Positions 8,908 to 17,561 of a stretch of 32,425 nucleotides of DNA are shown piece after piece. A model generated the notes under the pieces. The model searched no databases. It had not been told where the DNA came from and worked only from the letters and a program-made list of their open reading frames with translations. Origin of the DNA: an uncultured Cedecea sp. (GTDB lineage: Bacteria > Pseudomonadota > Gammaproteobacteria > Enterobacterales > Enterobacteriaceae); contig NZ_CANMLV010000033.1 of assembly GCF_947498825.1 (NCBI RefSeq), positions 1 to 32,425 of the forward strand, given 5' to 3'. The position numbers and the translations under genes are program-made. The first letter of the stretch is position 1. The number at the start of each line of letters is the position of its first letter.

Positions 8908-8948
8908 AAAAAAAACAGTCAGACAAATTCAACGATCGGCCTGACTGT
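8908..8948 (-). terminator. Intrinsic terminator on the minus strand
   Basis: ACAGTCAG at 8915-8922 pairs with CTGACTGT at 8941-8948. Read on the minus strand the 8-bp stem is followed by eight T residues (eight A at 8908-8915 on the plus strand, partly overlapping the stem). It would end a transcript from the winged-helix gene at 9318-9638, or an unrecognised small RNA in between. Confidence 0.6.
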
Positions 8949-9317
8949 CTAAGATACAAAAATTGAAAAAATACTTTGTGGTTATATCAAATGTAACCGG
9001 AGTGGTTCAATCAACAAATCATTAACATGGCAACACATTGCACAGAGTAATATAACTTAATCAATAACATCTGACCTCCGGGACAGCCCTCTTTAGCTGT
9101 GATACCCCGCGATTTATATTCATACTATTTTAGGATTTTTATCAAATTTTCATAACCAGATAAACGCGATACTATAAACTTAATCTCCTTATATTGAGAA
9201 TGTTCCTATAAATTGCGATTCATCAATTATAAAAAAATTAAAAATAGTTATAAATTAAGTAGATGATTGAAAAGGTATGTTTATTGCAAAGATACTGACC
9301 AGTTGTTATGATAAATA

Positions 9318-9638
9318 TCAGTCGATATGTTTATTACAAAAGTACCATTTATGATGTTTACCTATTTTGATCCTGGCCACTTGGCCATATTTCTCCAATG
9401 GCAAAAGTAAATGTCTTACTCTGTATATTGACATTTCACATTTATCAGCCAATTCACGAGTGAGTAAGCCTTCAGATTCATGTTCTTTTAGCACAGAAAG
9501 AATATGTTCCTGTTCAGGCACACTTACCCCGGAGAATTTATTGATGTCCATTGCGGCCATCAATGCCTTTACACTCACAATAGCAGCACCAAAATTACGA
9601 TGTGAATCAGAGTTAGCGGACGCAGTTGCAGTCTTCAT
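9318..9638 (-). CDS. PapI/FaeA-like winged-helix regulator
   Basis: A 106-residue protein whose C-terminal 60 residues form a small winged helix: EQEHILSVLKEHESEGLLTR, ELADKCEMSIYRVRHLLLPL and a wing ending GKHHKWYF. This plan (helix-turn-helix, then a wing ending W-Y/F) resembles the PapI/FaeA group of fimbrial phase-variation regulators and related small DNA-binding proteins; the resemblance is partial. I start it at ATG 9638 because AAGGA lies 8 bases upstream; an upstream frame extension adds 23 residues without such a site. It is divergent from the ToxR-like gene across a 187-bp AT-rich gap, so cross-regulation is plausible. Targets are unknown; the fimbrial operon is a candidate. Confidence 0.6.
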   Translation of the reverse strand: MKTATASANSDSHRNFGAAIVSVKALMAAMDINKFSGVSVPEQEHILSVLKEHESEGLLTRELADKCEMSIYRVRHLLLPLEKYGQVARIKIGKHHKWYFCNKHID

Positions 9639-9825
9639 GTAGCAATTCCTTTTTCTGTCATTCAACTGATTTTTTGTAGCAATACGATGGTAAGATACCC
9701 CTAACAATGCAGCAACATTAACTTAAAATTTCACATTTTACAGAGTTTTTACCTTATATTTACATTGGATTTAGTCTTATACCAATTTTAGTAGCGCAAA
9801 ATAATGGTTTTATAGGGAGATAAAA

Positions 9826-10575
9826 ATGCGGTTCAATATAGAGGGATTTATTGTTTTTGATTCTGAAGAGGCCTGTCTGGTCAACTTGCTGACGGGTGAT
9901 TGTATTGAATTGTCCGCGACATCAACTCGCCTTCTGGCAAGTCTGTTACAATATCGCGGAGATATCATTTCGCGTATTGATATCTTTCAAACCGTGTTTG
10001 AACAGTTCGGAGCCAGAGCCTCTAACAGTAATCTTAATCAATATATTTCAACACTCCGTCGCAGTCTGGCCGACCTTGGTATTGAGAAAGATGTGATTAT
10101 TACGGTTCCACGAATAGGTTTTAAGATCTCTGAGGAAGTTATTGTTACTACCGATGACGATCACCACTCGTCATTTACCCTTCCCGTCATTAGTCCGCAG
10201 CCACCTAAAAGAAACTTCATTTTACATTTTCGTCAAATATTTTCTTTTATCTTACTATTTTTCATCAGTATTTCTGTATTTGTTTATCTGTTTTTTTATA
10301 AAAACAAGACAGGTGAAGAAATCATCAAACAAGATGAATGTAACATTTATATCCCGAACTACGTCTCAAGGGCGGAAATATTAAATCATATTAAAAATAA
10401 ACCACCGTTACCTTCAGTCATTGACTGTTCGACGCCCAAAAAAATTTACTTCTTAACCAGAGAGGTCAATGGTACTCAAGGGTTAGGTACTTATATCAAT
10501 ACATTCATCCTGGCATGTAGTTTTAACAATACCCAATGCCATAGCTATTACTATAAAGAGATAAAAAATGCGTAA
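9826..10575 (+). CDS. ToxR/MarT-type membrane-bound regulator
   Basis: A 249-residue one-component regulator. Residues about 15-103 form an OmpR-type winged helix, with SNLNQYISTLRRSLADLG as recognition region and TVPRIGFKIS as wing. A single membrane segment follows at about 136-158 (ILLFFISISVFVYLFF), then a periplasmic part of about 90 residues with three cysteines. This is the layout of ToxR, CadC and Salmonella MarT. AGGGAG before ATG 9826 is a clear ribosome-binding site. It overlaps the next gene by 8 nt, matching the MarT-FidL pairing. DNA binding from the membrane is expected; the signal and regulon are unknown, though the peptide and fimbrial operons nearby are natural suspects. Confidence 0.85.
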   Translation: MRFNIEGFIVFDSEEACLVNLLTGDCIELSATSTRLLASLLQYRGDIISRIDIFQTVFEQFGARASNSNLNQYISTLRRSLADLGIEKDVIITVPRIGFKISEEVIVTTDDDHHSSFTLPVISPQPPKRNFILHFRQIFSFILLFFISISVFVYLFFYKNKTGEEIIKQDECNIYIPNYVSRAEILNHIKNKPPLPSVIDCSTPKKIYFLTREVNGTQGLGTYINTFILACSFNNTQCHSYYYKEIKNA

Positions 10576-11041
10576 ATATTTATTGACATATTCTTTTTTC
10601 GTGATGGCAGGCATCTTATTATGCTTTTTTTACTTTCATATTAGTAAGCAAAAAGTATTTTCTTGCGACGCTAAGTACAATCTCATCCAATATGTGAATA
10701 ACGATGTTCTGCTTTCGGAGGGAATACTGTCTGCTGAATTATCTGATGGCGTTTTTTTAATCAATTTTGAGGGTTTCATTACCAGTAATAGTAAAAACTA
10801 CATCCTCTCTCGTAACATCGATTTGAGATTGAAAAAATATAACAATAGTAACCACCTTTACTACATTACGGATATGAAAGTCATTCTTCACGATCACGAT
10901 AGTACGCCTGAAAATATTGCTCAACAGAGCCTCTTTGGCAGCCTGGGCAATGATAAAATCATCTATATTGACCGAGTTAACGATGATACGATTTTATTCG
11001 GTAATCAAATGTTATCTCAATATGGTTGTGAGCGAAAATAA
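10568..11041 (+). CDS. FidL-like inner-membrane protein
   Basis: A 157-residue protein with one N-terminal membrane segment (about residues 5-24, LTYSFFVMAGILLCFFYFHI) and a periplasmic domain with two cysteines (in FSCDAKY and YGCERK) that may pair. Size, topology and 8-nt overlap with a ToxR-type regulator match FidL-like proteins, encoded beside MarT in Salmonella. By analogy with ToxS next to ToxR it may stabilise or tune the periplasmic domain of its partner, but no function is established from sequence. It is low in GC relative to the flanking MFS and ACP-pathway genes, which suggests transfer together with the regulator. Confidence 0.7.
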   Translation: MRKYLLTYSFFVMAGILLCFFYFHISKQKVFSCDAKYNLIQYVNNDVLLSEGILSAELSDGVFLINFEGFITSNSKNYILSRNIDLRLKKYNNSNHLYYITDMKVILHDHDSTPENIAQQSLFGSLGNDKIIYIDRVNDDTILFGNQMLSQYGCERK

Positions 11042-11128
11042 GTGCCACATGAAAGGATCGCTGATGTCCTGGTCGCGCAATGTCATCGCAGGTTATCCAG
11101 GTTTTCAGACTACAGTTGGAGAGATAAT

Positions 11129-11164
11129 GGAGTGAGTAAGTGCACAAAACAGCTTATCCACTCC
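11129..11164. terminator. Hairpin between convergent genes
   Basis: GGAGTGAGTAAG at 11129-11140 pairs with CTTATCCACTCC at 11153-11164 through a 12-position stem with one mismatch and one G-T pair, around a 12-base loop. It lies between the FidL-like gene (plus) and the end of the peptide operon (minus), 10 bp past the latter. No T-run flanks it, so bidirectional termination is likely but not proven. Confidence 0.5.
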
Positions 11165-11173
11165 ATCTAAGGC

Positions 11174-11911
11174 TTAGGCGCTCAGACCGCCATCCAGCAC
11201 CAGAGTTTGTCCTGTCATGTATTGACTGCCCTCACCGATTAAAAAGGCCACGGTCTGGATAACATCGTCAGTTTCCCCCAGCCTGCGCAAAGGTATCGCC
11301 TGGCGTAACTCTTTAAGTTTTTGTGCAGGTATATCGTCCAGCATTGAAGTGCGGATCAAGCCTGGTGCCAGGCAGTTTACCCGAATACCAAACCGCGCGA
11401 CCTCTAGCGCCAGTGAACGTGCCATGCCGCTCATCGCAGCTTTACTCGCCGCGTACGCCGTCTGGCCTACGTTACCCTTCAGTGCACTGATCGAGGACAT
11501 CAGAACCACCGAACCACGCTTCTGTACCTGCATTGCCGGGATCAGGATCCGATTCCAGTTAATCATGGAAACCACATTGGTTTCCAGCACCTCACGCCAA
11601 ACAGCCGCATTCTGATGAATATGCAGTCCGTCGCGGGCGATCCCCGCGTTATGGATTATCGCTTCCGGCGCGCCGTATTTCTCCAGCAGCTCTTGCGCCT
11701 GCTGCTCAACCCGTGTCTCATCATTACCGTCACAGACAATTCCCTGTACCCAATGGGATGAATTGCTGTCCGCCATATGCGTCTGCACACCTTGAATCGC
11801 GCTTTCATCGCGCCCGGTAAAGACGACGTTCCAGTTTTGCCCTAACCCTGTTACGAGTGCCTGACCTATGCCTCGGCTACCCCCTGTAATCAGTATCCAT
11901 TTATCCGTCAT
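11174..11911 (-). CDS. FabG-like 3-oxoacyl-ACP reductase (SDR)
   Basis: A 245-residue short-chain dehydrogenase. It has the nucleotide-binding motif TGGSRGIG at about 9-16, NAG near 90, and the catalytic Ser-Tyr-Lys set in SSISALKGN and YAASK. The C-terminal GQTLVLDGG is typical of FabG. It should reduce 3-oxoacyl-ACP to 3-hydroxyacyl-ACP using NADPH. It is the last gene of the operon, one base after the ACP gene, and completes the elongation set with the ketoacyl synthase and MaoC-like dehydratase. It is not in the housekeeping fab context (no fabD, fabH or rpmF), so it is a dedicated paralogue. Confidence 0.9.
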   Translation of the reverse strand: MTDKWILITGGSRGIGQALVTGLGQNWNVVFTGRDESAIQGVQTHMADSNSSHWVQGIVCDGNDETRVEQQAQELLEKYGAPEAIIHNAGIARDGLHIHQNAAVWREVLETNVVSMINWNRILIPAMQVQKRGSVVLMSSISALKGNVGQTAYAASKAAMSGMARSLALEVARFGIRVNCLAPGLIRTSMLDDIPAQKLKELRQAIPLRRLGETDDVIQTVAFLIGEGSQYMTGQTLVLDGGLSA

Positions 11912-11912
11912 A

Positions 11913-12164
11913 TCAGTTACCTGATACTTTAAGGATATGCTGACAGAGTTCGCGCAGGGTTATATTTGGATTATTGATAAACCAGTCGGCATCCAGGGTA
12001 ATATTGTATTCACGCTTTGCCAGCACCATTAGCTCAACGTAATCAAGACTGTCTAGCTTCAGTTGCATGAGAGGAGTATCTCCAGTTACCTCATCAGGCT
12101 CGAGATCTTTGGCATCACAAATCATTTCACAAACTTTTGTCAAAATGTTTTTATACTTAGTCAT
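11913..12164 (-). CDS. Acyl carrier protein
   Basis: An 83-residue acidic four-helix carrier protein. LDSLDYVEL contains the phosphopantetheine-attachment serine (Ser39) at the start of helix 2, in the expected DSL context. It differs from housekeeping AcpP in much of helix 1 and in having two cysteines (residues 12 and 16). It should carry the growing acyl chain for the adjacent synthase, dehydratase and reductase and present it to the LpxL-like acyltransferase upstream in the operon. No phosphopantetheinyl transferase is encoded nearby, so the host AcpS or EntD-type enzyme would have to charge it. Confidence 0.92.
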   Translation of the reverse strand: MTKYKNILTKVCEMICDAKDLEPDEVTGDTPLMQLKLDSLDYVELMVLAKREYNITLDADWFINNPNITLRELCQHILKVSGN

Positions 12165-12180
12165 AATTTATCCTTAATTA

Positions 12181-12987
12181 TCAATTAGTAACTTGGCCTA
12201 TTTTTAATGTGACGACATTCGTCATTATCATGTTCTCTTGCTGTGCAGCGGCGGCAATACGTACTACAGCCCCTGTTTCTACTTGACCCACCACCAGTGA
12301 AGGTAGCAACCAGAGAGAGAGTGACTCAGGGTCGATCAACGGTCTTTTCTGTGCAAGGCGCGCATCGAACACCACTTCCTGATGCGTTTGCAGTACCGGA
12401 TAACGGGCAAAAATGTCCTGTAATGAGATATCTTCCGGACCCAACAAAGCCGCAATGCTTTCCTGGCGCAGCAGTGCCTTGTCACTAATTAACTGACGGA
12501 AAAGCAGCGCGTCGAGAAACTGCCACTGCGCTAAATCAGGCCAGCTATCATTAAATTGAGATTGCAAGGCGAGCACTGTCTCAGGTGAGAGTGCACTGGG
12601 TTGCTTATCGACCAGCGATTCAGGTTCAGCGACCAGGCTCATCTGGCATGACAAACAGACTTCATCGTTCTGAGGATCGCTGACCGTGGCTGCGGATAAA
12701 ACGCGATTCTTCGCTACGCCTGATGCTAATAACCAGTCAGTATCACACCAGAGCGGCTGACGCAGACGAACCAGGCATTTCAGATAACCTTCTGTATTGG
12801 ATAACGAAGATGGCAGTCGTCTTTGAGCATCCTGTTTCACGTCCAGTAAAGCCCGCATACCATGAACACTCAGACTCTCTCCCCCCATAGCGCGCGCGGC
12901 AGCAAGATCGAAATGAATCGGGTTATCATCGCCAGAAAATGCTCCCCAACGCTTTGCATCAGCAAGGGTGTAATGCAACCGTGTCAC
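12181..12987 (-). CDS. MaoC-like hot-dog dehydratase
   Basis: A 268-residue protein whose N-terminus matches the active site of MaoC-type (R)-specific enoyl hydratases: FSGDDNPIHFD at 17-27 provides the Asp20-x4-His25 dyad, followed by SVHGM at 40-44. It should dehydrate 3-hydroxyacyl-ACP to the trans-2-enoyl form (or the reverse). At 268 residues it is about twice one hot-dog domain, so it may be a double-hot-dog monomer whose second half (from about 150) is diverged and lacks an obvious catalytic motif. It overlaps the ketoacyl synthase gene by 4 nt and precedes the ACP gene by 16 nt. The N-terminal motif is clear; the precise substrate is inferred from neighbours. Confidence 0.8.
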   Translation of the reverse strand: MTRLHYTLADAKRWGAFSGDDNPIHFDLAAARAMGGESLSVHGMRALLDVKQDAQRRLPSSLSNTEGYLKCLVRLRQPLWCDTDWLLASGVAKNRVLSAATVSDPQNDEVCLSCQMSLVAEPESLVDKQPSALSPETVLALQSQFNDSWPDLAQWQFLDALLFRQLISDKALLRQESIAALLGPEDISLQDIFARYPVLQTHQEVVFDARLAQKRPLIDPESLSLWLLPSLVVGQVETGAVVRIAAAAQQENMIMTNVVTLKIGQVTN

Positions 12988-14237
12988 GCGTGTTTCTCCA
13001 GTATCAAGGCAGCATTTGAACCACCAAAGCCAAAGCTCAGATTCATTACCCGACGAACATCGCCTTGGCGATGTCCTTCTGCGATATAGTCAAGGTCACA
13101 CAACGGATCGGGATCGGTTAAGTGGGCTGTTGCTGGCATAATTCCGGTTTCCATCGCCTGTAGGCAGACTATCGTTTCAAAGCTACCGGCTGCAGCTATC
13201 AAATGCCCGGAATAAGCCTTAGTACTGGATACAGGTATGCGATAGGCTTCGTCACCCAGTGCCTTTTTCAGCGATTGGGTTTCATTAATATCGTTAAGTG
13301 GCGTGGATGTACCGTGAGCGTTGATATAGTCGAGATCGGAAGGTTGAAGCTCCGCACTGTTCAGGGCCCACTTAATCGTCTGCTCGCGAGCAACACAGTC
13401 TTCAGCAGGCGACGTAAAATCCGCAGCATCAGTGAAATTGGCATAACCCGTGATTTCGGCAAGAATTATCGCTCCCCGGGCAAGCGCACTTTCACGCTCT
13501 TCCAGACACAGCACCGCACCACCTTCTGAAAGTACAAACCCGCTACGGTGTGAATTGAACGGGCAGCTGGCTCGCTCTGGTGATTGAGATTCACGGCTCA
13601 GAGCCCCGAGTACATCGATATTCCACACAGAGAAAAGCGTGTTTAACGACTCTCCGGCACCTGCCAGCATCATGCTCGCACGCCCGTAACGAATCGCATC
13701 ATAGGCTTCGCCTATTGCAATAGTGCCCGTGGCACAGGCCGCTACCGGAGTATTCTGATAACCCCGTAAATTCCAAAGCTGACTACAAGCAGCAGTGGTC
13801 ACATTGGGCATAGCAAAAAAGCAGTTAAAAGGGGAAGAAACGCCTGTGCTGTTAAACTCCGGTACCGCCAGACAGTTTTCATCCATTCCTGCCCAGCCAG
13901 TTCCGATGACTGTGCCGCACATCAGCGGATCATAGAATGACGTAGGCCCGTCACCGTCAAAGGCCATCGCCACCGCTTCCCGTGCAGCGGTCAGTGCCAG
14001 ACGCGCATGACGTGGCAGACGACGACGAATAACGGCAGGAACCCCTTTGAGGCTAGGTTCATTGTCAATTCGCCCAACAAAATGGGTATGAATGCCGTGC
14101 GCGGACAGGTCGATATAGCGGTAACCTTGACGATAATCCATGATAGCTTGCCAGCTTTCGGCAGCGTTATTACCAAGGGGAGTCACCGCGCCATAGCCGG
14201 TTATTACTACGCGATAAGGAGATTTAATGTGACTCAT
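12984..14237 (-). CDS. Beta-ketoacyl-ACP synthase, FabF-type
   Basis: A 417-residue thiolase-fold condensing enzyme. The catalytic triad is visible: Cys168 in VAACATGT, His308 in NAHGTSTPLND and His345 in SGHLIAAAGS, with Lys340 nearby, and a late FGFGGSNA glycine loop. It should elongate acyl-ACP with malonyl-ACP. I start it at ATG 14237 (MSHIKSPYRVVITGYG) because FabF-type enzymes begin this way; the frame is open 42 codons further, but that stretch overlaps the OMF gene and is unlike a synthase. With this start it overlaps the upstream OMF gene by 14 nt. The VAACATGT context differs from housekeeping FabF, as in synthases of specialised lipid and aryl-polyene clusters. Confidence 0.92.
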   Translation of the reverse strand: MSHIKSPYRVVITGYGAVTPLGNNAAESWQAIMDYRQGYRYIDLSAHGIHTHFVGRIDNEPSLKGVPAVIRRRLPRHARLALTAAREAVAMAFDGDGPTSFYDPLMCGTVIGTGWAGMDENCLAVPEFNSTGVSSPFNCFFAMPNVTTAACSQLWNLRGYQNTPVAACATGTIAIGEAYDAIRYGRASMMLAGAGESLNTLFSVWNIDVLGALSRESQSPERASCPFNSHRSGFVLSEGGAVLCLEERESALARGAIILAEITGYANFTDAADFTSPAEDCVAREQTIKWALNSAELQPSDLDYINAHGTSTPLNDINETQSLKKALGDEAYRIPVSSTKAYSGHLIAAAGSFETIVCLQAMETGIMPATAHLTDPDPLCDLDYIAEGHRQGDVRRVMNLSFGFGGSNAALILEKHA

Positions 14238-15621
14238 TCTGGGATGTCCTCTGTTGCAAATTAGCGCCTCCCTGTGCAAGCCAAAGCTGCAAAGTGGCAT
14301 AAAGATAATCGTATTGGTTCTGTGCCAGACTGTTTTGCACATCAAGCAGCGCATCCTGGGCATTCAGCAGGGTCTGGTAATCCACCTTGCCTGCCCGGTA
14401 GCGGCTTTCAGTCAGTGTCAGACGCTGCTGACTCAAAAGCAGCGATTGCTGCAGACGCACACGCTGCTCGTCGGCGTCCAGTCGTTTCACCATCGCATTG
14501 TCCACTTCTGACAACGCGGTATAAGCCGTTTGGCGGAAATTCACCGCTTCCTGCTGCACCTTTAAGCCAGCCTGTTCTACAGTGAGCTGCACCCTATTCC
14601 ACTGGATAAAAGGTGCACCGACGCTACCACCAACAACCCGCATCGGATTGTTAAACCACTGCTGGAATATCTGGCTACCAGCACTGAGTGTTCCCTGTAG
14701 TGAAAGCGTGGGATAGAAGCTCAGTCGTGCAGCATCTGATCCCGCCAGCGCTGCTCGCAGGCGAGACTCCGCCGCCTGGAGATCGGGTCGGTTAGCAAGC
14801 ACTGCCAGCGGCGTAATGCTTTCGATGGCAACATGCTGGCTAACATCCAGTTCAGTGGCCTCATCGGCATGTTGCACAGGAGGACGGTTCAGTAGCACCG
14901 CCAGCGCATTACGGGAAGTTGCCCGCTGCTGTTTCATGCTAAGTAGCGAATTCTCACTGTTGATGACCGTTTGCCGAGCTTGCAGTACATCCAGAAAACT
15001 CACTTTACCTGCCCGTTCCCTGGACTCAATCTGGGCCAGGGTCTGCCTGGCAATATCCAGACTGGCTTTCTGATAAGCTAACTGTTGATTCAGCAAAGCG
15101 ATATTCCAGTAAAGCTGCGCGGTGGCATCTATTGTTGACAGCACCGTGGCGCGATAGTCTTGCTCACTGGAAATGGCCTCCCACTCGCTTTGTTCGCGAA
15201 TTCGCGCCAGCTTACCCCAGAGATCCAGCTCATAGCTTAGTGATAAGGACGCGCTATAGTTCTCCTGCGCAGCGTCACCGTTTAACGACTTGGAATTCGA
15301 GCCAGAGCCATTAAGACTGACATCAGGACTGATATTGGTTTGCGTTAATCCAGCCGTAATGCGCGCTTGCTTCAGCGTTAAGGCCGCTGCGGCTAAATTG
15401 TTATTACTTTCCAGCACCTGACCAATCACTCTTGATAGTCGTGCGTCATCGAAACGATCCCACCAGAATCCCATGTCTTTCTGCACGGAAATGGCATCCT
15501 GTGGCTCTGTCCGCTGCCAGTCTTCAGGTACCGACAGCAGAGGGCGTTGATAATCGCTACGCGTCAGAGCCCCACAGCCTGTCAGCATTAACGTTAATAG
15601 AAGTAAAGTTAGCTGTCTCAT
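14224..15621 (-). CDS. NodT-family outer-membrane efflux lipoprotein
   Basis: A 465-residue TolC-fold channel. The signal peptide ends with the lipobox LTGC (Cys16), so the mature protein should be a lipoprotein, as in the NodT/OprM/CusC group rather than TolC itself. Two internally repeated coiled-coil regions with YRAGKVDYQTLLNAQ and RAGKVSFLDVLQAR are the family signature of the alpha-barrel. It should form a trimeric exit duct across the outer membrane. It overlaps the macB-like gene by 4 nt, so it is most likely the dedicated exit for this MacAB pump instead of TolC. Confidence 0.92.
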   Translation of the reverse strand: MRQLTLLLLTLMLTGCGALTRSDYQRPLLSVPEDWQRTEPQDAISVQKDMGFWWDRFDDARLSRVIGQVLESNNNLAAAALTLKQARITAGLTQTNISPDVSLNGSGSNSKSLNGDAAQENYSASLSLSYELDLWGKLARIREQSEWEAISSEQDYRATVLSTIDATAQLYWNIALLNQQLAYQKASLDIARQTLAQIESRERAGKVSFLDVLQARQTVINSENSLLSMKQQRATSRNALAVLLNRPPVQHADEATELDVSQHVAIESITPLAVLANRPDLQAAESRLRAALAGSDAARLSFYPTLSLQGTLSAGSQIFQQWFNNPMRVVGGSVGAPFIQWNRVQLTVEQAGLKVQQEAVNFRQTAYTALSEVDNAMVKRLDADEQRVRLQQSLLLSQQRLTLTESRYRAGKVDYQTLLNAQDALLDVQNSLAQNQYDYLYATLQLWLAQGGANLQQRTSQNESH

Positions 15622-17561
15622 TCTCGGGCCAGTGCCTCTGTTGGATTTAATCGCGCCGCCCGACGCGCCGGAAAATAACCGAACGTCAAGCCAATCAGAG
15701 CAGAAAAACTACAAGCCATAATCACTGGTAACCAAGTGAATACCATAGAAAATTCCGTGGTCAGCAAGGCAAACACGTTACCTGCCGCCCATGCACCTAA
15801 AACGCCAATCACCCCGCCAAGCGTACAGATCAGTACAGCCTCGATTAAAAACTGATGCATGATGTCGGAAGGTCGCGCCCCTACCGAAAGACGAATACCA
15901 ATTTCATGGGTTCGCTCAGTAACAGAAACCAACATGATGTTCATGACGCCAACCCCTCCTACCAACAACGAGATTGCCGCAATCGCAGTGACCAGCAGCG
16001 ACATAGAGTTAGAGGTTTTTTGCAGAGCTTTAGCGAGTTGCTCATCGGTCTGAACAAAAAAGTCTTTTTTACCGTGTGCGCGGATCAACAGTCTTTCCGT
16101 ACGCAGCCCCGCTTCTTGTGGTGCCAGGGTTTCCTGAAAACGCAGCGTCAATGCCTCCAGCGGTTTATCGCCCGTGATGCGCTGTAAAAGCGAGGTATAG
16201 GGGATCCATGCCGACATAAATCCACTGACGACCTTCGGCCCTGGTTTACTGGCAACACCTATCACTCGCCAGGGCGCGCCTTTGATTTGTACAATTTGTC
16301 CCAACGGGTCTTCTTCACCGGGAAACAGCACCTCTTTGCTGGTTTCATCCAGTATTAACACCGGCTCCCGACTATCGATATCCTGTCGGGTAAAACCGTT
16401 GCCAGTAATAAAACGGATCCCCTGCAATGAGAAATAGTCATCGGACACCCCAGAGAGAATGATCGAAGAAGCAAAACTCTGACGTATTGCGGTGGTCATA
16501 CTGGTGACAACAGGAGAGACGCCTAATACCCACGATTCTTTGCTGAGACTGGAAATATCATCCAGCGATAGCGCGCGTTCCATATCCGGGCGCTTGCTAC
16601 CCCAGCCGAGACCGGGACGGATTTCAAGCGTGGTGTTACCCAGCTTGCCAATCTCATTCATAATAGTCTGCCGGGCCCCTTCTCCCACGGCCATTGAGGA
16701 GACCACCGATGATATGCCGATGATAATGCCCAGCATGGACAAAAAGGCACGCATTCGATGACCAAGCAATGAACGCCATGCCATCCGCACGGACTCCAGC
16801 AAACTGCGTGACAGGGAGGCTCGACCATTAACCCCTACCACCGGCAGTAGCTGGATCTCACCACTCTCACGCGCATCCTGAGTGTTGTCGGTAACAATCT
16901 GACCATCACTGATCTCAATGATTCGCTGCGCCTGCTGCGCCACGTCACGATCGTGGGTCACGATGATAACGGTATGACCATCAGCATTGAGCTGGTGCAG
17001 AACATCCATTAGCGCCCGACCGCTCGCACTATCCAGTGCTCCGGTAGGTTCGTCAGCAAGAATAATCTGTGCGCCGTTCATCAGCGCGCGGCAAACACTG
17101 ACTCGCTGCTGTTGCCCGCCGGAAAGCTGAGCAGGTTTATGCTCCAGCCGCGTATCAATCCCCAGTTTTTCCGCCAGTAATGCAATTCGCGCCTGACGCT
17201 CATCCGCAGGCATCGCGGTATAGAGCGCCGGGATGGCGATGTTCTCTTCTGCCGTCAAATAAGGCATCAGGTGGTAGCGCTGAAAAATAAACCCCAGCCA
17301 ACGGCTACGCAGTTCTGCCAGTGATGCACTATCCGCCTGATGGGTGGCAATGCCGTTGATGTAAACTTCGCCGCTGCTGGGCTTATCCAGACAGCCGATA
17401 ATATTCATTAACGTCGATTTACCTGAACCGGAGGCTCCCATAATGGCCACCATCTCACCGGGCATAATGGTCAGGGAAACAGATTTCAGTACTGAAATAG
17501 TCTGCGTCCCGGCGCTAAAGTTACGGGTAACGTTCTTCAATTCGATAATCGGCTTAGTCAT
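15618..17561 (-). CDS. MacB-like ABC transporter (ATPase-permease)
   Basis: A 647-residue protein of the same size as MacB. The N-terminal ATPase (about 1-225) has Walker A GASGSGKST, signature LSGGQQQR and Walker B IILADEPTGALD. The C-terminal part has one membrane segment at about 275, a large periplasmic domain at about 300-520 and three more segments with an FtsX-like ending. MacB homologues do not translocate across the inner membrane; they take periplasmic substrates and push them through an outer-membrane duct. It overlaps the macA-like gene by 1 nt and the channel gene by 4 nt, so all three parts of the pump are encoded together. The likely substrate is the mature operon peptide (inference). 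Confidence 0.93.
   Translation of the reverse strand: MTKPIIELKNVTRNFSAGTQTISVLKSVSLTIMPGEMVAIMGASGSGKSTLMNIIGCLDKPSSGEVYINGIATHQADSASLAELRSRWLGFIFQRYHLMPYLTAEENIAIPALYTAMPADERQARIALLAEKLGIDTRLEHKPAQLSGGQQQRVSVCRALMNGAQIILADEPTGALDSASGRALMDVLHQLNADGHTVIIVTHDRDVAQQAQRIIEISDGQIVTDNTQDARESGEIQLLPVVGVNGRASLSRSLLESVRMAWRSLLGHRMRAFLSMLGIIIGISSVVSSMAVGEGARQTIMNEIGKLGNTTLEIRPGLGWGSKRPDMERALSLDDISSLSKESWVLGVSPVVTSMTTAIRQSFASSIILSGVSDDYFSLQGIRFITGNGFTRQDIDSREPVLILDETSKEVLFPGEEDPLGQIVQIKGAPWRVIGVASKPGPKVVSGFMSAWIPYTSLLQRITGDKPLEALTLRFQETLAPQEAGLRTERLLIRAHGKKDFFVQTDEQLAKALQKTSNSMSLLVTAIAAISLLVGGVGVMNIMLVSVTERTHEIGIRLSVGARPSDIMHQFLIEAVLICTLGGVIGVLGAWAAGNVFALLTTEFSMVFTWLPVIMACSFSALIGLTFGYFPARRAARLNPTEALARE

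Larger units (their letters stand above)
8322..9317. other. AT-rich intergenic region without a convincing gene
   Basis: About 1 kb between the MFS gene and the small winged-helix gene. It contains a weak hairpin after the MFS gene (8385-8404) and a good minus-strand terminator (8908-8948). Two short minus-strand frames (62 and 63 codons) have no recognisable family and no good start signals. The DNA from about 9000 to 9300 is very AT-rich, a pattern seen in H-NS-bound horizontally acquired DNA. Confidence 0.6.

Noticed and set aside
8429-8959. Two minus-strand frames of 62 and 63 codons
   Set aside because: No recognisable family, weak start signals, and the second overlaps the intrinsic terminator at 8908-8948.
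11174-14237. Housekeeping fatty-acid synthesis (fab) cluster
   Set aside because: Gene order and partners differ: no fabD, fabH, plsX or rpmF; the genes are translationally packed with exporter and peptide-maturation genes.
14238-14363. N-terminal extension of the ketoacyl synthase (42 residues)
   Set aside because: It overlaps the outer-membrane channel gene by over 100 nt, is cysteine- and histidine-rich and unlike any condensing enzyme; the MSHIKSPYRVVITG start fits the family.
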